This document shows, piece after piece, positions 29,662-38,078 of a stretch of 64,000 nucleotides of DNA. A model generated the notes under the pieces. The model searched no databases and was not told the origin of the DNA. It was given only the letters and a program-made list of their open reading frames with translations. Origin of the DNA: Deltaproteobacteria bacterium HGW-Deltaproteobacteria-8. Its GTDB lineage: Bacteria; Desulfobacterota; Desulfovibrionia; Desulfovibrionales; Desulfovibrionaceae. The stretch is from contig PHAR01000009.1 of NCBI GenBank assembly GCA_002840405.1, positions 1-64,000 of the forward strand, written 5' to 3'. Position 1 is the stretch's first letter; each line of letters starts with the position of its first letter. The translations under genes and the position numbers were made by a program.

Positions 29662-30852
29662 CTACTCCACGTCCAGCACGCGGCGTACGGCGCTGATGAC
29701 GTCGGCCACGTCGGCGTCGGTGAGCCGGGCCGAGATGGGCAGGCTCACGGTCTGGCGACCCAGGCGCATGGCATGGGGGTAGTCCTCCGGCCGCCAGCCC
29801 AGGCGCTGCTGGTAATAGGGATGCTCCGGCAGGGACAGATAGTGCACGCCCACGCCGATGCCCTGCTTGGTCATGGCCGTGAGGAAGGCGTCGCGGGTGA
29901 TGCCGCTGTGCTCCTTGCCCACCATGACGGAATAGAGGTGCCGGGCGTGCAGGGTGTCCGGCTCCTGGGGCGCGGGCAGGCCGATGCGCTTGCCCTCGGG
30001 CAAATCGGCGAAGGCCCGGTCATAGGCGGCCCAGACCGCCTCGCGACGGACGTGGTAGGCGTCGACACGCGGCAACTGGTGGATGCCAAGGGACGCCTGC
30101 AGGTCCATCATGTTGTACTTGAACCCGGCCTCGACCACCAGGTAGTGCTTGTAGCCCTCGTCGCCGAAGCGGTTCCAGGCGTCGGCGCTCATGCCGTGCA
30201 GGCCCAGCACCTTGATGCGGGCCAGGTCCTCCGGACGTTTGGCGATGACCATGCCGCCCTCGCCGGTGATGATGTTCTTGGTGACGTAGAAGCTGAAGCA
30301 GCCGAAGTCGCCCAGGGTGCCTGCCTTTTGGCCGTGGTAGGTGGTCTCGATGGCGTGGGCGCAGTCCTCGATGATGGCGAGGTTGTGCCCGTCCGCGATG
30401 GCCATGAGCATGTCCATGTCGCAGGGACGGCCCGCGAAGTGCACGGGCAGGATGGCCCGGGTGTTGGGCGTGATCTTGTCGAGGACCTTGGCCGGGTCGA
30501 TGTTCATGGTCGCGGGGTCGACGTCGGCCAGCACCGGGATGGCCCCGGCGTGCAGGATGGCGTTCACCGTGGCGCAGAAGGTCAGCGGCGTGGTGATGAC
30601 CTCGTCGCCGGGCTTCAGGTTCAGGGCCACCAGGGCCAGGTGCAAGGCGGCGGTGCAGGAATGCAGGGCGGCGGCGCCCTCCACACCCTTGTAGGCCGCG
30701 AAGTCGCGCTCGAACTGGGCCGTGCGCGGGCCGGTGCCGATCCAGCGGCTCTTCAGGCAGGCCACGACCTCGTCGATCTCGGCCTGCTCCAGTGCGGGCG
30801 AGCCAAAGACGAGGAAATTTTCCTTGGTGCGGACAGGAGGCTTCTCAGACAT
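29662..30852 (-). CDS. Second DegT/DnrJ/EryC1/StrS sugar aminotransferase
   Basis: PLP aminotransferase of 396 residues, distinct from PglE. Family segments: SRWIGTGPRTAQFERDFA, HSCTAALHLALVALNLKPGD, PVHFAGRPCDMD, IEDCAHAIET and the PLP-lysine region FYVTKNIITGEGGMV. The pattern resembles ArnB/WecE-like enzymes acting on a nucleotide 4-keto or 3-keto sugar. Its substrate is not evident because no second dedicated dehydratase lies in the window; it might act on another keto sugar or add an amino sugar to the same glycan. It starts 75 bp after pglC. Confidence 0.85.
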   Translation of the reverse strand: MSEKPPVRTKENFLVFGSPALEQAEIDEVVACLKSRWIGTGPRTAQFERDFAAYKGVEGAAALHSCTAALHLALVALNLKPGDEVITTPLTFCATVNAILHAGAIPVLADVDPATMNIDPAKVLDKITPNTRAILPVHFAGRPCDMDMLMAIADGHNLAIIEDCAHAIETTYHGQKAGTLGDFGCFSFYVTKNIITGEGGMVIAKRPEDLARIKVLGLHGMSADAWNRFGDEGYKHYLVVEAGFKYNMMDLQASLGIHQLPRVDAYHVRREAVWAAYDRAFADLPEGKRIGLPAPQEPDTLHARHLYSVMVGKEHSGITRDAFLTAMTKQGIGVGVHYLSLPEHPYYQQRLGWRPEDYPHAMRLGRQTVSLPISARLTDADVADVISAVRRVLDVE

Positions 30853-30927
30853 CAGGTGTTCCTTTTACTGGACAGACAAAGAGGACGTGTCGGCTGCCGA
30901 GAGCGGTACCAGAAGCGTCTGTGATGT

Positions 30928-31575
30928 TCAATCTCGGCCTTCCGGGCCTTTTGGGCTTTCCGGCCCGGGAGACTCCGGCCCAGGACGACCCGCCTCGGGC
31001 GGGGAGCCCAAAAACTCCGGCATCGTCGCCGCGCCGGCCGCGCTGACGCCCTCGCGCCGCAGCACCGCGCGCACCGTGCGCCACAGGATCGCCAGGTCCA
31101 GCCCAAGGCTGCGGTTGTCCACGTACCACACATCAAGCCGAAACTTCTCCTCCCAGGAGAGCGCGTTGCGCCCATTGACCTGGGCCCAGCCCGTAAGGCC
31201 GGGCGACACCTCGTGGCGGCGTGCCTGCTCCTTTGTGTAGCGCGGCAGGTACTGCATCAGAAGCGGCCTGGGGCCGACCAGGCTCATGTCGCCCGCGAGC
31301 ACGTTGAAAAGCTCCGGCAATTCGTCCAGCGAGGTGCTGCGCAAGAACCGCCCAAAGGGCGTCAGCCGCTCGGCGTCCGGGCCGTCGCCGGGGAGCATGG
31401 TGCGGAATTTCAGGATGAGGAAGGGCTTGCCGTGCAGGCCGGGCCGCTCTTGGCGGAAGAACACCCCCGGCCCGAGCCGCAGGCGCACAGCCAGGGCCAC
31501 GGCCAGCAGCACCGGGGAGAGCAGCGCCAGCCCCGGCAGCACCAGGGCCAGGTCCAGCAGGCGCTTGGCCGTCAC
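30928..31575 (-). CDS. pglC: Undecaprenyl-phosphate phosphoglycosyltransferase (PglC type)
   Basis: Small monotopic enzyme that starts glycan assembly by moving a phospho-sugar (probably diNAc-bacillosamine) onto undecaprenyl phosphate. The 215 residues hold the re-entrant membrane helix (LLDLALVLPGLALLSPVLLA), the ILKFRTM segment, SLDELPELFNVLAGDMSLVGPRP with the catalytic Asp-Glu pair, and PGLTGWAQVNGRN. Size matches PglC (about 200) rather than WecA-like or WbaP enzymes. A Pro/Gly/Glu-rich tail of some 30 residues is extra. Its start overlaps the stop of the next upstream glycosyltransferase by four bases. Confidence 0.92.
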   Translation of the reverse strand: MTAKRLLDLALVLPGLALLSPVLLAVALAVRLRLGPGVFFRQERPGLHGKPFLILKFRTMLPGDGPDAERLTPFGRFLRSTSLDELPELFNVLAGDMSLVGPRPLLMQYLPRYTKEQARRHEVSPGLTGWAQVNGRNALSWEEKFRLDVWYVDNRSLGLDLAILWRTVRAVLRREGVSAAGAATMPEFLGSPPEAGRPGPESPGPESPKGPEGRD

Positions 31576-32882
31576 CGGCCCGCCCCGGAGGCCTGGCCTG
31601 GGGAAGCGTTGCCTGCGGCGGCGTCTGGCTGGGCCTCCGCCGATGGGGAAGCGCCTGCGGGTTCGCCGCCTGCAAATTCTTCGGCCACGGGCGGAGCCTC
31701 GGCCAGTCCCAGGGCCACGAGCATGTCCCGCACCACGAGATCTGCGTCGAACTTCTCCTCGGCCAAGGCCCGGCCCGACGCGCCCATCTGGGCGATGAGC
31801 TCCGGTTCCTCGATGAACCGGGCCATGGCCCGCATGAGCGCGCCCGGTTCAAAGGGCGGAACGATAAATCCGGTGACGCCCTCCTCCACGGTCTGGCGGC
31901 AGCCGGCCACATCCGTGGTGACCACGGGCCGGCCCATGGCCATGGCCTCCAGCACGGAACGCGGGGTGCCCTCGCGGAAGCTCGGCAGCACGAACACGCT
32001 GGCGGCGGCAAGATGCGGGCGCACGTCGTCCACGGGGTCGAGGATCTCCACCACGCGGTCCTCGCGCCAGCAGCGCACCATGTCCTCGGGCACGGCGTCG
32101 GGCACGCAGTCCAGCGGCCCGAGCAGGCGGCAGATGGCCTGGGGGTGGCGCTGCTTGAGCAGGCGGCAGGCCTCGACGTACACGCCCACCCCCTTGGCCC
32201 AGAGCAGCCGGGCGATGCACAGAAAGATGGGCGCGCCGGTGTGGGCGTCGGCCAGCACGGGCAAGGCCGGGGCAAAATGGTCCAGGTCCACGCCAGACCC
32301 GGCCACCACGGCCACGCGCTGGCCCTGGCCGGTGATCCCCAGGCTGGCGAAAAGGTCGCGGTCATCCGGGTTCTGGAAGATGACCACCCGGTTGTTCTCC
32401 AGGGCCTTGCGGTACAGGCGCAGCACCAGCTCGGACAAGAGCCGCCGCCCGGTCCACCGCCGGGCGCCCTGCTCCGCCTCGAGTTCCAGGCCGCCGAAGG
32501 CGTAGCCCAGGCCCGTGATCAACGAGGCCATGACAGGCTTCTTCTCGGCCCCGCGCGCGGCCCAGCGCAAGGCCAGCGAGCCGTAGATCACCGGCTTGAT
32601 GGTGTAGGCCAGGACCAGGTCCGGCTGGAGCTCCAGGAACTCCCGGCGCAGGGCCAGCAGCGTGCGCAGGTCCTGGCGCGGGTCGGTCCCGCCGCGCCGC
32701 ATGGGGAAGCGGACAAGCTCCACGCCCATGGCGCGCAGGCGGATGGCCGTGTCGGGCGAGCCCGCCTCTTCCGGCGGGGCCAGGGCCATGACCTTGTGTC
32801 CGCGCGCCACCAGTGCGCGCAGGAGCGGCCCGCGAAAGTTCACGAGGGATGGGGCATAACCGGCGACGACAACGATGCGCAT
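31572..32882 (-). CDS. GT4-family glycosyltransferase, PglA-like
   Basis: Retaining GT-B glycosyltransferase, 436 residues. The N-terminal half (VVVAGYAPSLVNFRGPLLRAL) and the C-terminal donor-binding half with FREGTPRSVLEAMAMGRPVVTTDVAGC match the group containing Campylobacter PglA, which adds the second sugar (GalNAc) to undecaprenyl-PP-bacillosamine. Its fusion by overlap to pglC supports that step. The last 45 residues are Ala/Pro/Gly-rich and unlike the family. The exact donor sugar cannot be read from sequence. Confidence 0.85.
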   Translation of the reverse strand: MRIVVVAGYAPSLVNFRGPLLRALVARGHKVMALAPPEEAGSPDTAIRLRAMGVELVRFPMRRGGTDPRQDLRTLLALRREFLELQPDLVLAYTIKPVIYGSLALRWAARGAEKKPVMASLITGLGYAFGGLELEAEQGARRWTGRRLLSELVLRLYRKALENNRVVIFQNPDDRDLFASLGITGQGQRVAVVAGSGVDLDHFAPALPVLADAHTGAPIFLCIARLLWAKGVGVYVEACRLLKQRHPQAICRLLGPLDCVPDAVPEDMVRCWREDRVVEILDPVDDVRPHLAAASVFVLPSFREGTPRSVLEAMAMGRPVVTTDVAGCRQTVEEGVTGFIVPPFEPGALMRAMARFIEEPELIAQMGASGRALAEEKFDADLVVRDMLVALGLAEAPPVAEEFAGGEPAGASPSAEAQPDAAAGNASPGQASGAGR

Positions 32883-32891
32883 GGCAGCCTT

Positions 32892-34907
32892 CTATCCTGA
32901 AATTCCGGCGTTTTCCAGCCAGGATTGGAACATCAAAACGGGCCAGAGCCGGTACTGGCGGTTGAAACGGCCGGACTGGTGCTCACCCCAGGCTCTCGCC
33001 ACGGGCGCGGGCTGGAAATACCCCTCGCGCGCAAGCCGGGCCGGGTCGAGAAGCCCTGCGGCCCAGTCCTTGAGCTCCCCGCGCAGCCAGGCGTCCAGCG
33101 GCACGCCAAAGCCCATCTTGGGCCGGTTCCACAACTCCGGAGGCAGATAGCGCGCCAGGAGCCCGCGCAGGGCCTGCTTGCCCTGGCCCGAACGCACGCG
33201 CATTTCGGCGGGCAGGCTCCAGGCGAACTCGGCCACGCGGTGGTCCAAATACGGCGCGCGCGACTCCAGGCCCACGCTCATGGTGGCGCGGTCCACCTTG
33301 GTCAGGATGTCGCCGGGCAGGTACCAGGCCGCGTCCAGGTACTGCATCCAGGCCGTGGAGCCCTGGGGGCAGAGCCTGGCCTCGGGCCAGGTTCCGGGCT
33401 GGCGCAAGGCCCAGGGGGCCTCGGTCACGCCGGGCACCAGCAGGCCGGGGTCGGGCCAGGCCGAGACCAGGGCCGCATAAAAGGCCGGAGGCACGCGCGC
33501 GGGCAGGGCCTGGGCCAGCTTGTGCAGCTTCTCGCCCGGCAGGCGCTGTTTGGCCTGGGCGGGCAGCACGAACGACAGGGCCTTGAACACCCGGTCCCAG
33601 GCCCTGGGCGACACGGACTGCAGGAGCCCGGCCATGGTGCCGCGCAGGCCCACGGGCAGCCCGGCCAGGCGCGCCCAGAGCGCGGGTGCGTGGACATGGC
33701 GGTTGTACCCGGCAAAGAGCTCGTCCCCGCCGTCGCCGGACAGGCAGACCGTGACGTGCCGGCGCGTGAGCTCGGCCACCAGCCGCGTGGGCAAGAGCGA
33801 GGCGTCGGCAAAGGGCTCGCCCGCGATTTGGGCCAGCCTAGGTACCAGATCCAGGGCGTCCTTGGGCCCGGCCATGAGCGTGGTATGCTCGCAGCCCAGA
33901 TGCCGGGCCACGGCCTCGGCCTGGGCCGACTCGTCGTAGGCCGCGTCGGTGTAGCCGATGGTGAAGGTGCGCACGCTGCCGCCCCCGCTCATGGGCGCCT
34001 GCTCGGCCATGAGCGCGGTGACGAGGGAAGAGTCGATGCCGCCAGACAGGAGCGCGCCCAGCGGCACGTCCGCCACCATCTGGCCGCGCACGCTCTGGCG
34101 CAGCAGGCCCAAGAGCGCGTCCTGGGCCTCAGTCTCGCTCCCGGCAAAGGGCGAGGCCAGTCCGGCCTCCACCGCGCCCGAAAGCGACCACCAGGGACGG
34201 GGCGCAGGCAGGTCGCCACGCTCGGCGTCGGCCAGGCGCAGGCTGACGAGGTGCCCGGCCGGGAGCTTGCGCACCCCCTCCAGAATGCTGTGCGGGGCTG
34301 GCACGCAAGACAAGCGCAGGTACAGGGCCAGGGCCGCGCGGTCCACACGGGCCGTGAAGCCAGGCGCGGCGGTCAGTCCCGGCAGCTCCGAGGCGAACAA
34401 GAGTCTGCCCTGGCTCAGGGCGTAGTACAGGGGCTTTTCGCCCAGGCGGTCGCGGGCCAGGACCAGCGTGCGCGCGCGCGTGTCCCACAGGGCCAGGGCG
34501 AACATGCCCACCGTGCGCTTCAGGCCCTCCTGCGCGCCCCACAGGGCCAGGGCCTCAAGCAAAATCTCCGTGTCCGAGTGCCCGCGCCAGGCGATGGCCG
34601 GACGGCCGGAGTAGCTCCGCGCGGCCTCGATCTGGGCGCGCAGGTCGGCGTGGTTGTATATCTCGCCGTTGTAGCACAGGACGTAGCGGCCGCAGTGGCT
34701 GACCATGGGCTGGCGGCCCTGGGGCGAGAGGTCGAGGATGGACAGGCGGCAGTGGCTGAAGCCCAGATGCCCGGACGGATCGGCCCAGAGGCCGTGGTCG
34801 TCCGGGCCGCGATGGGTCTGCTGGTCGGCCATGCGCGCCGCCGCCTCGGTCAGTTCCGCCGGGGTGAGCGCGCCTGTGGCGTCGAGGATGCCTGAAATGC
34901 CGCACAT
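32892..34907 (-). CDS. asnB: Glutamine-hydrolysing asparagine synthase-like amidotransferase
   Basis: The 671-residue protein must start at MCGISGILD because Cys2 is the glutaminase nucleophile; the longer track ORF is wrong. The N-terminal Ntn domain (RGPDDHG; YNGEIYNHADL) is followed by the ATP-pyrophosphatase domain with LSGGIDSSLVTAL and SGDGGDELFAGYNRH. AsnB enzymes in polysaccharide loci are often thought to amidate sugar acids or other carboxylates; here it heads the glycan operon. No ribosome site precedes the ATG; a small hairpin (TACGA-AGAC-TCGTA) lies there instead. Confidence 0.9.
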   Translation of the reverse strand: MCGISGILDATGALTPAELTEAAARMADQQTHRGPDDHGLWADPSGHLGFSHCRLSILDLSPQGRQPMVSHCGRYVLCYNGEIYNHADLRAQIEAARSYSGRPAIAWRGHSDTEILLEALALWGAQEGLKRTVGMFALALWDTRARTLVLARDRLGEKPLYYALSQGRLLFASELPGLTAAPGFTARVDRAALALYLRLSCVPAPHSILEGVRKLPAGHLVSLRLADAERGDLPAPRPWWSLSGAVEAGLASPFAGSETEAQDALLGLLRQSVRGQMVADVPLGALLSGGIDSSLVTALMAEQAPMSGGGSVRTFTIGYTDAAYDESAQAEAVARHLGCEHTTLMAGPKDALDLVPRLAQIAGEPFADASLLPTRLVAELTRRHVTVCLSGDGGDELFAGYNRHVHAPALWARLAGLPVGLRGTMAGLLQSVSPRAWDRVFKALSFVLPAQAKQRLPGEKLHKLAQALPARVPPAFYAALVSAWPDPGLLVPGVTEAPWALRQPGTWPEARLCPQGSTAWMQYLDAAWYLPGDILTKVDRATMSVGLESRAPYLDHRVAEFAWSLPAEMRVRSGQGKQALRGLLARYLPPELWNRPKMGFGVPLDAWLRGELKDWAAGLLDPARLAREGYFQPAPVARAWGEHQSGRFNRQYRLWPVLMFQSWLENAGISG

Positions 34908-35099
34908 AATACGAAGACTCGTACCAGTTCGCGGCTGGGGAGGCAATGCGCGCCCGGCCCAGCCAGCCTCGGCCAGGAGGCACATGCGCGGGCTTTACAG
35001 CCACCCCGGCCAGGAGTAACAAGCGCGGGTGCACCACTCGGCCCGCGCGGGCGCTCCCCAATACACGCGCGCCGACCACCCCCCGGAGGCCCCCCCCAA

Positions 35100-35912
35100 A
35101 TGGAAACAGCACTCACCGCCTGGCTCATCTACATCGGCACCGGCGCCTTTGCCGGAGCCCTGGCCGGGCTTCTCGGCATCGGCGGAGGGCTCGTCATCGT
35201 GCCCATCCTGCACATCGCCTTCCTCGCCCAGGGCCTGCCCGGGCCCTACATCCAGCACCTGGCCCTGGGCACATCCATGGCCACCATCATCTTCACGTCC
35301 CTCTCGTCCATGCGCTCCCACCACAAGCGCGGGGCCGTGCTCTGGCCCGTGTTCAAGGCCCTCACTCCAGGCATCCTCATCGGCTCCTTTTTGGGCTCCA
35401 AGCTGACGGCCTTTTTGTCGACCCGGTTCCTGAGCGGCTTCTTCGTGGTCTTCCTCTACTACGTGGCCACGCAGATGATCTTGAACATCAAGCCCAAGGC
35501 CACGCGCAACGTGCCCGGCCCGCTTGGCATGTTCGGCGCGGGCGGGGCCATCGGCGGCCTCTCCAGCCTGGTCGGCATCGGCGGGGGCACCATGACCGTG
35601 CCCTTTTTGACCTGGTGCAACGTGGCCATGCACTCCTGCATCGGCACCGCGGCCGCAGTGGGACTGCCCATCGCCCTGGCCGCCACGGCCGGGTTCATTT
35701 GGGGCGGCATGAACACGGACCTGCCCGGCATGGCCGGGGGCTACCTGGGCTTCATCTACATTCCCGCCTTCATAGGCATTGTCGGGGCCAGCGTGCTCAC
35801 CGCACCCCTGGGCGCAAAGCTGGCGCACAACCTGCCGGTGGCCAAGCTCAAGAAGGCCTTTGCCTGCCTGCTCGTCATCGTGGCCACCAGAATGCTCTGG
35901 AGCATGTTCTAG
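35100..35912 (+). CDS. TauE/SafE-family sulfite/anion exporter
   Basis: Integral membrane protein of 270 residues with about eight helices in two inverted halves. Each half has the family glycine signature (GLLGIGGGLVIVPIL and SSLVGIGGGTMTVPFL), and the second half holds AAAVGLPIALAATAGF. The family moves sulfite, sulfoacetate or related anions, which suits a sulfur-metabolising organism, but substrate is unproven. It is the only plus-strand gene in this stretch. The 192 bp before it, shared with divergent asnB, contain G/C-rich sequence and no clear promoter. Confidence 0.9.
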   Translation: METALTAWLIYIGTGAFAGALAGLLGIGGGLVIVPILHIAFLAQGLPGPYIQHLALGTSMATIIFTSLSSMRSHHKRGAVLWPVFKALTPGILIGSFLGSKLTAFLSTRFLSGFFVVFLYYVATQMILNIKPKATRNVPGPLGMFGAGGAIGGLSSLVGIGGGTMTVPFLTWCNVAMHSCIGTAAAVGLPIALAATAGFIWGGMNTDLPGMAGGYLGFIYIPAFIGIVGASVLTAPLGAKLAHNLPVAKLKKAFACLLVIVATRMLWSMF

Positions 35913-35928
35913 ACCAGCCCGTACGGCA

Positions 35929-35964
35929 CGGCCTGGACAGCTCAAGCACACGTTGTCCAGGCCG
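35929..35964 (+). terminator. Hairpin after the TauE-family gene
   Basis: An 11-bp stem (CGGCCTGGACA / TGTCCAGGCCG) begins 17 bases after the stop codon. No T-tract follows; it lies between convergent genes. Confidence 0.6.
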
Positions 35965-36003
35965 GGTCATTCAAGCCGAGCCATTCAGGCCCAGTCATTC
36001 ATC
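35964..36003. repeat. Short degenerate tandem repeat
   Basis: Three 13-14 nt units of the form GGGTCATTCAAGCC, GAGCCATTCAGGCC, CAGTCATTCATCC, in the gap between convergent genes. Confidence 0.5.
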
Positions 36004-36023
36004 CCTATTTTCGGGTAGAGTGT

Positions 36024-36974
36024 TCAGGCCGAGCAGCTCATGCGGCCAAAGGGATTGGCAAACTGCTCCAGGTGCGGGGCCGTGCGGAAGCGGTAGACGG
36101 CCCTGGGCAATACCACAGGCACGGCGTCCGGCGCGGCCTTGACCGACACGGCCTCCGGGGAGAACTCCAGCCACATGGCCACGGGCTCGCGCTCGCTGTT
36201 GCCGCAAAGGCTCTCGCGGTTGCCCGGCGTGAAGCGCAGCTCTTTGCCTTCCGGACCAATGGCCACAAGCTGCGTCAGGCTGGTGGCCACGCGCGCCACT
36301 GAGCCGTCCGGCGCAAACCCCAGGGAATTCGAATCCCCGTGGATCCCGCAGGCGTCCAGGTCATACGCCCGTACCAGGCCCACGGGCGTGGCCACGCTCT
36401 GGGGTTTGGCCGGCTCCACGCTCTTCACCGAGCCATCCGGCCGGAAACTCACCCCCACGCGCACCGAGAGCACCCCGGCCGGGGTGGCCACGTCCAGGAT
36501 CTCGCCCGGCCAGAGGGTCAGGCTGTGCAGGCTGCCGTCCGGGCGAAAGCTCGCGCTGATGAGCCGCGCGGTCACGGGGCCAAGCGGCGTGGCCAGGGTC
36601 ACCGGCCCGGCCAGGCGGCCCTCGTCCTCCTCGGTCCAGTATCCCGAGAGCTTGCCGTTCAGCGGGAACACGCGGGCCAGCGCGCCGCTTTTGTGGAAGG
36701 TCACCAGCTCCGCCGACAGGGGGCCTGCCGGGGTCGGGATCTCGGTGGGGGTCTCCAGCGGCAGGTGCCGCAGCGCGCCGTTGTCGTAGAAATACAGGGC
36801 CTGCACAGTGCGGCGGCGCAGATCGTCCGTGCTGTGCTGGGCCGGCAGCGCGCCAAGGGACGTTTCGAGCAGCACCGGGCCTGCGGGCGCGCAGGACTTG
36901 AGCTCCCCGGTGTCGTGCCACTCCAGGCATCCGGCCACCGGAATCTCGCCGTAACGCGTTGTCACTGTCTCCAT
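36024..36974 (-). CDS. Hypothetical protein with repeated beta-type segments
   Basis: I do not recognise a named family. The 316-residue protein (start at METVTTRYGEIPV; the track adds 24 residues upstream) is built of short repeating units such as SFRPDGSLHSL, SFRPDGSVKSV and FAPDGSVARV, each followed by a strand like DVATPAGVLSVRVGV. This resembles MORN/YwqK-like antitoxin-component repeats (tracts read as [hydrophobic]-x-x-DG-x-[hydrophobic]). No signal peptide or membrane helix. It is a single gene transcribed alone. Confidence 0.75.
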   Translation of the reverse strand: METVTTRYGEIPVAGCLEWHDTGELKSCAPAGPVLLETSLGALPAQHSTDDLRRRTVQALYFYDNGALRHLPLETPTEIPTPAGPLSAELVTFHKSGALARVFPLNGKLSGYWTEEDEGRLAGPVTLATPLGPVTARLISASFRPDGSLHSLTLWPGEILDVATPAGVLSVRVGVSFRPDGSVKSVEPAKPQSVATPVGLVRAYDLDACGIHGDSNSLGFAPDGSVARVATSLTQLVAIGPEGKELRFTPGNRESLCGNSEREPVAMWLEFSPEAVSVKAAPDAVPVVLPRAVYRFRTAPHLEQFANPFGRMSCSA

Positions 36975-37402
36975 GCGGCACCTCTTTGCCCCTGACAAAG
37001 CAAGGAGAATGCCAACAAGTTGCAGCATTATTCCAGCATGATGCAAACGAGCCTACAACGACAATCCACACTTTTGCGGCCCGTTCCGACACTTTCGTAG
37101 CCGCCGGGCCCCGGCGGGGCAGTCCGAAAGGTTCGCAAATACGGGACGCACGCGCGTCCGGCCACAAGAACGTCACACAAGGGCTGCGGGCTCAACTCCT
37201 GCCGCTTCCCAAAGATTTTGCCCGCTGCCTGCTCGTTTTGCTTCGCCTCGCTTGAAAACCGACAGGCCGCCCCGGCGTTTTCGCTGGAGCGGCCTGTTGG
37301 CGTGAAGGGGATTTTAGCGGCAGCCGCCAGGTGAGCGGCCTGCAAATCTTGCGGATGGCGACAGCAGGGATACGAGGCATCGCTCCGTTGGCCGCAGCTC
37401 TT
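36975..37402. other. Intergenic region with phoU-side hairpin
   Basis: 428 bp without a credible gene; the ORFs predicted here lack coding character. It contains an extended hairpin at 37262-37297 (ACAGGCCGC / GCGGCCTGT with inner CCGGCG/CGCTGG pairs). Read on the minus strand this is followed by GTCGGTTTTC, so it may terminate phoU transcripts about 100 bp past the stop. I see no tRNA or promoter with good boxes in the remainder. Confidence 0.5.
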
Positions 37403-38068
37403 TTATCCCTTGCAGCGATGCTTCAGGTTCTGGCCTTCCTTGATGAAGACCACGGCCTCGGCCAGGTTGGTGGAGAGGTCGCCGATGCGCTCCAGGTGCC
37501 GCGAGGCCATGATGACGTGCACGCTGCGCTCCACGATGCGCGTCTCGTCGACCATGGTGTTGATGGCCTCCTTGAGCACCTTGAGGGACAGCTCGTCGGC
37601 GGTGTGGTCCATGGCGCAGAGCTCCCCGGCCAGGGCCGTGTCCTCGTCCACGAAGGCGCGGATGGCCTTGGTCAGCATCTCCTGCACATGGGCGCAGAGG
37701 CGCTCCATGCGGGCATTGGAGGGCAGAGGCGGCCGGGTGGACAGAAACAGGGTGCGGTGGGCCAGGTTGACGCACTCATCGCCGATGCGCTCCAGATTCA
37801 CGGTGAGGCGCATGGACCCGATGATGAAGCGCAGGTCGCAGGCCATGGGCTGGTCCAGGGCCAGAAGCTCCAGGTTGAAGGCGTCGATGGCGTCTTCCAT
37901 GTCGTTGATGGCCGTGTCGTTCATGACCACGCTTTCGGCCAGGTCGGTGTCGTTCTCCAGATACGCGCGGGTGGCGTCGCGTACGGCCTGCTCGGTCAGG
38001 GCGGCCATGCGGAGAACCTGCATGCGCAGATCTTCAAGCTTCTGAGTGAAATGGACGCGCTGCTGCAT
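37403..38068 (-). CDS. phoU: Phosphate transport system regulator PhoU
   Basis: The 221-residue protein consists of two similar three-helix bundles; each half has an ERIGD segment (NLERIGDECVNLA and HLERIGDLSTNLA), the metal-binding signature of PhoU. It connects the Pst transporter to the PhoR kinase and lowers phosphate uptake. The start MQQRVHF follows GGGGGAG; the track's extra 31 residues come from the pstB overlap region. It lies 10 bp after pstB. Confidence 0.95.
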   Translation of the reverse strand: MQQRVHFTQKLEDLRMQVLRMAALTEQAVRDATRAYLENDTDLAESVVMNDTAINDMEDAIDAFNLELLALDQPMACDLRFIIGSMRLTVNLERIGDECVNLAHRTLFLSTRPPLPSNARMERLCAHVQEMLTKAIRAFVDEDTALAGELCAMDHTADELSLKVLKEAINTMVDETRIVERSVHVIMASRHLERIGDLSTNLAEAVVFIKEGQNLKHRCKG

Positions 38069-38078
38069 AGTGCTCCCC

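Noticed and set aside
29374-30924. 516-aa plus-strand ORF across the composite repeat and the second aminotransferase
   Set aside because: It translates the hairpin repeat and then antisense of the aminotransferase; no coding support.
32925-34895. 656-aa plus-strand ORF opposite asnB
   Set aside because: Shadow of asnB, whose catalytic motifs are all in place on the minus strand.
35964-36003. CRISPR-like array
   Set aside because: Units are 13-14 nt, adjacent and degenerate with no spacers; no cas genes are present.
36975-37402. tRNA or small RNA in the 428-bp gap before phoU
   Set aside because: No cloverleaf, T-loop or conserved A/B box; the hairpin at 37262 is better read as a terminator.
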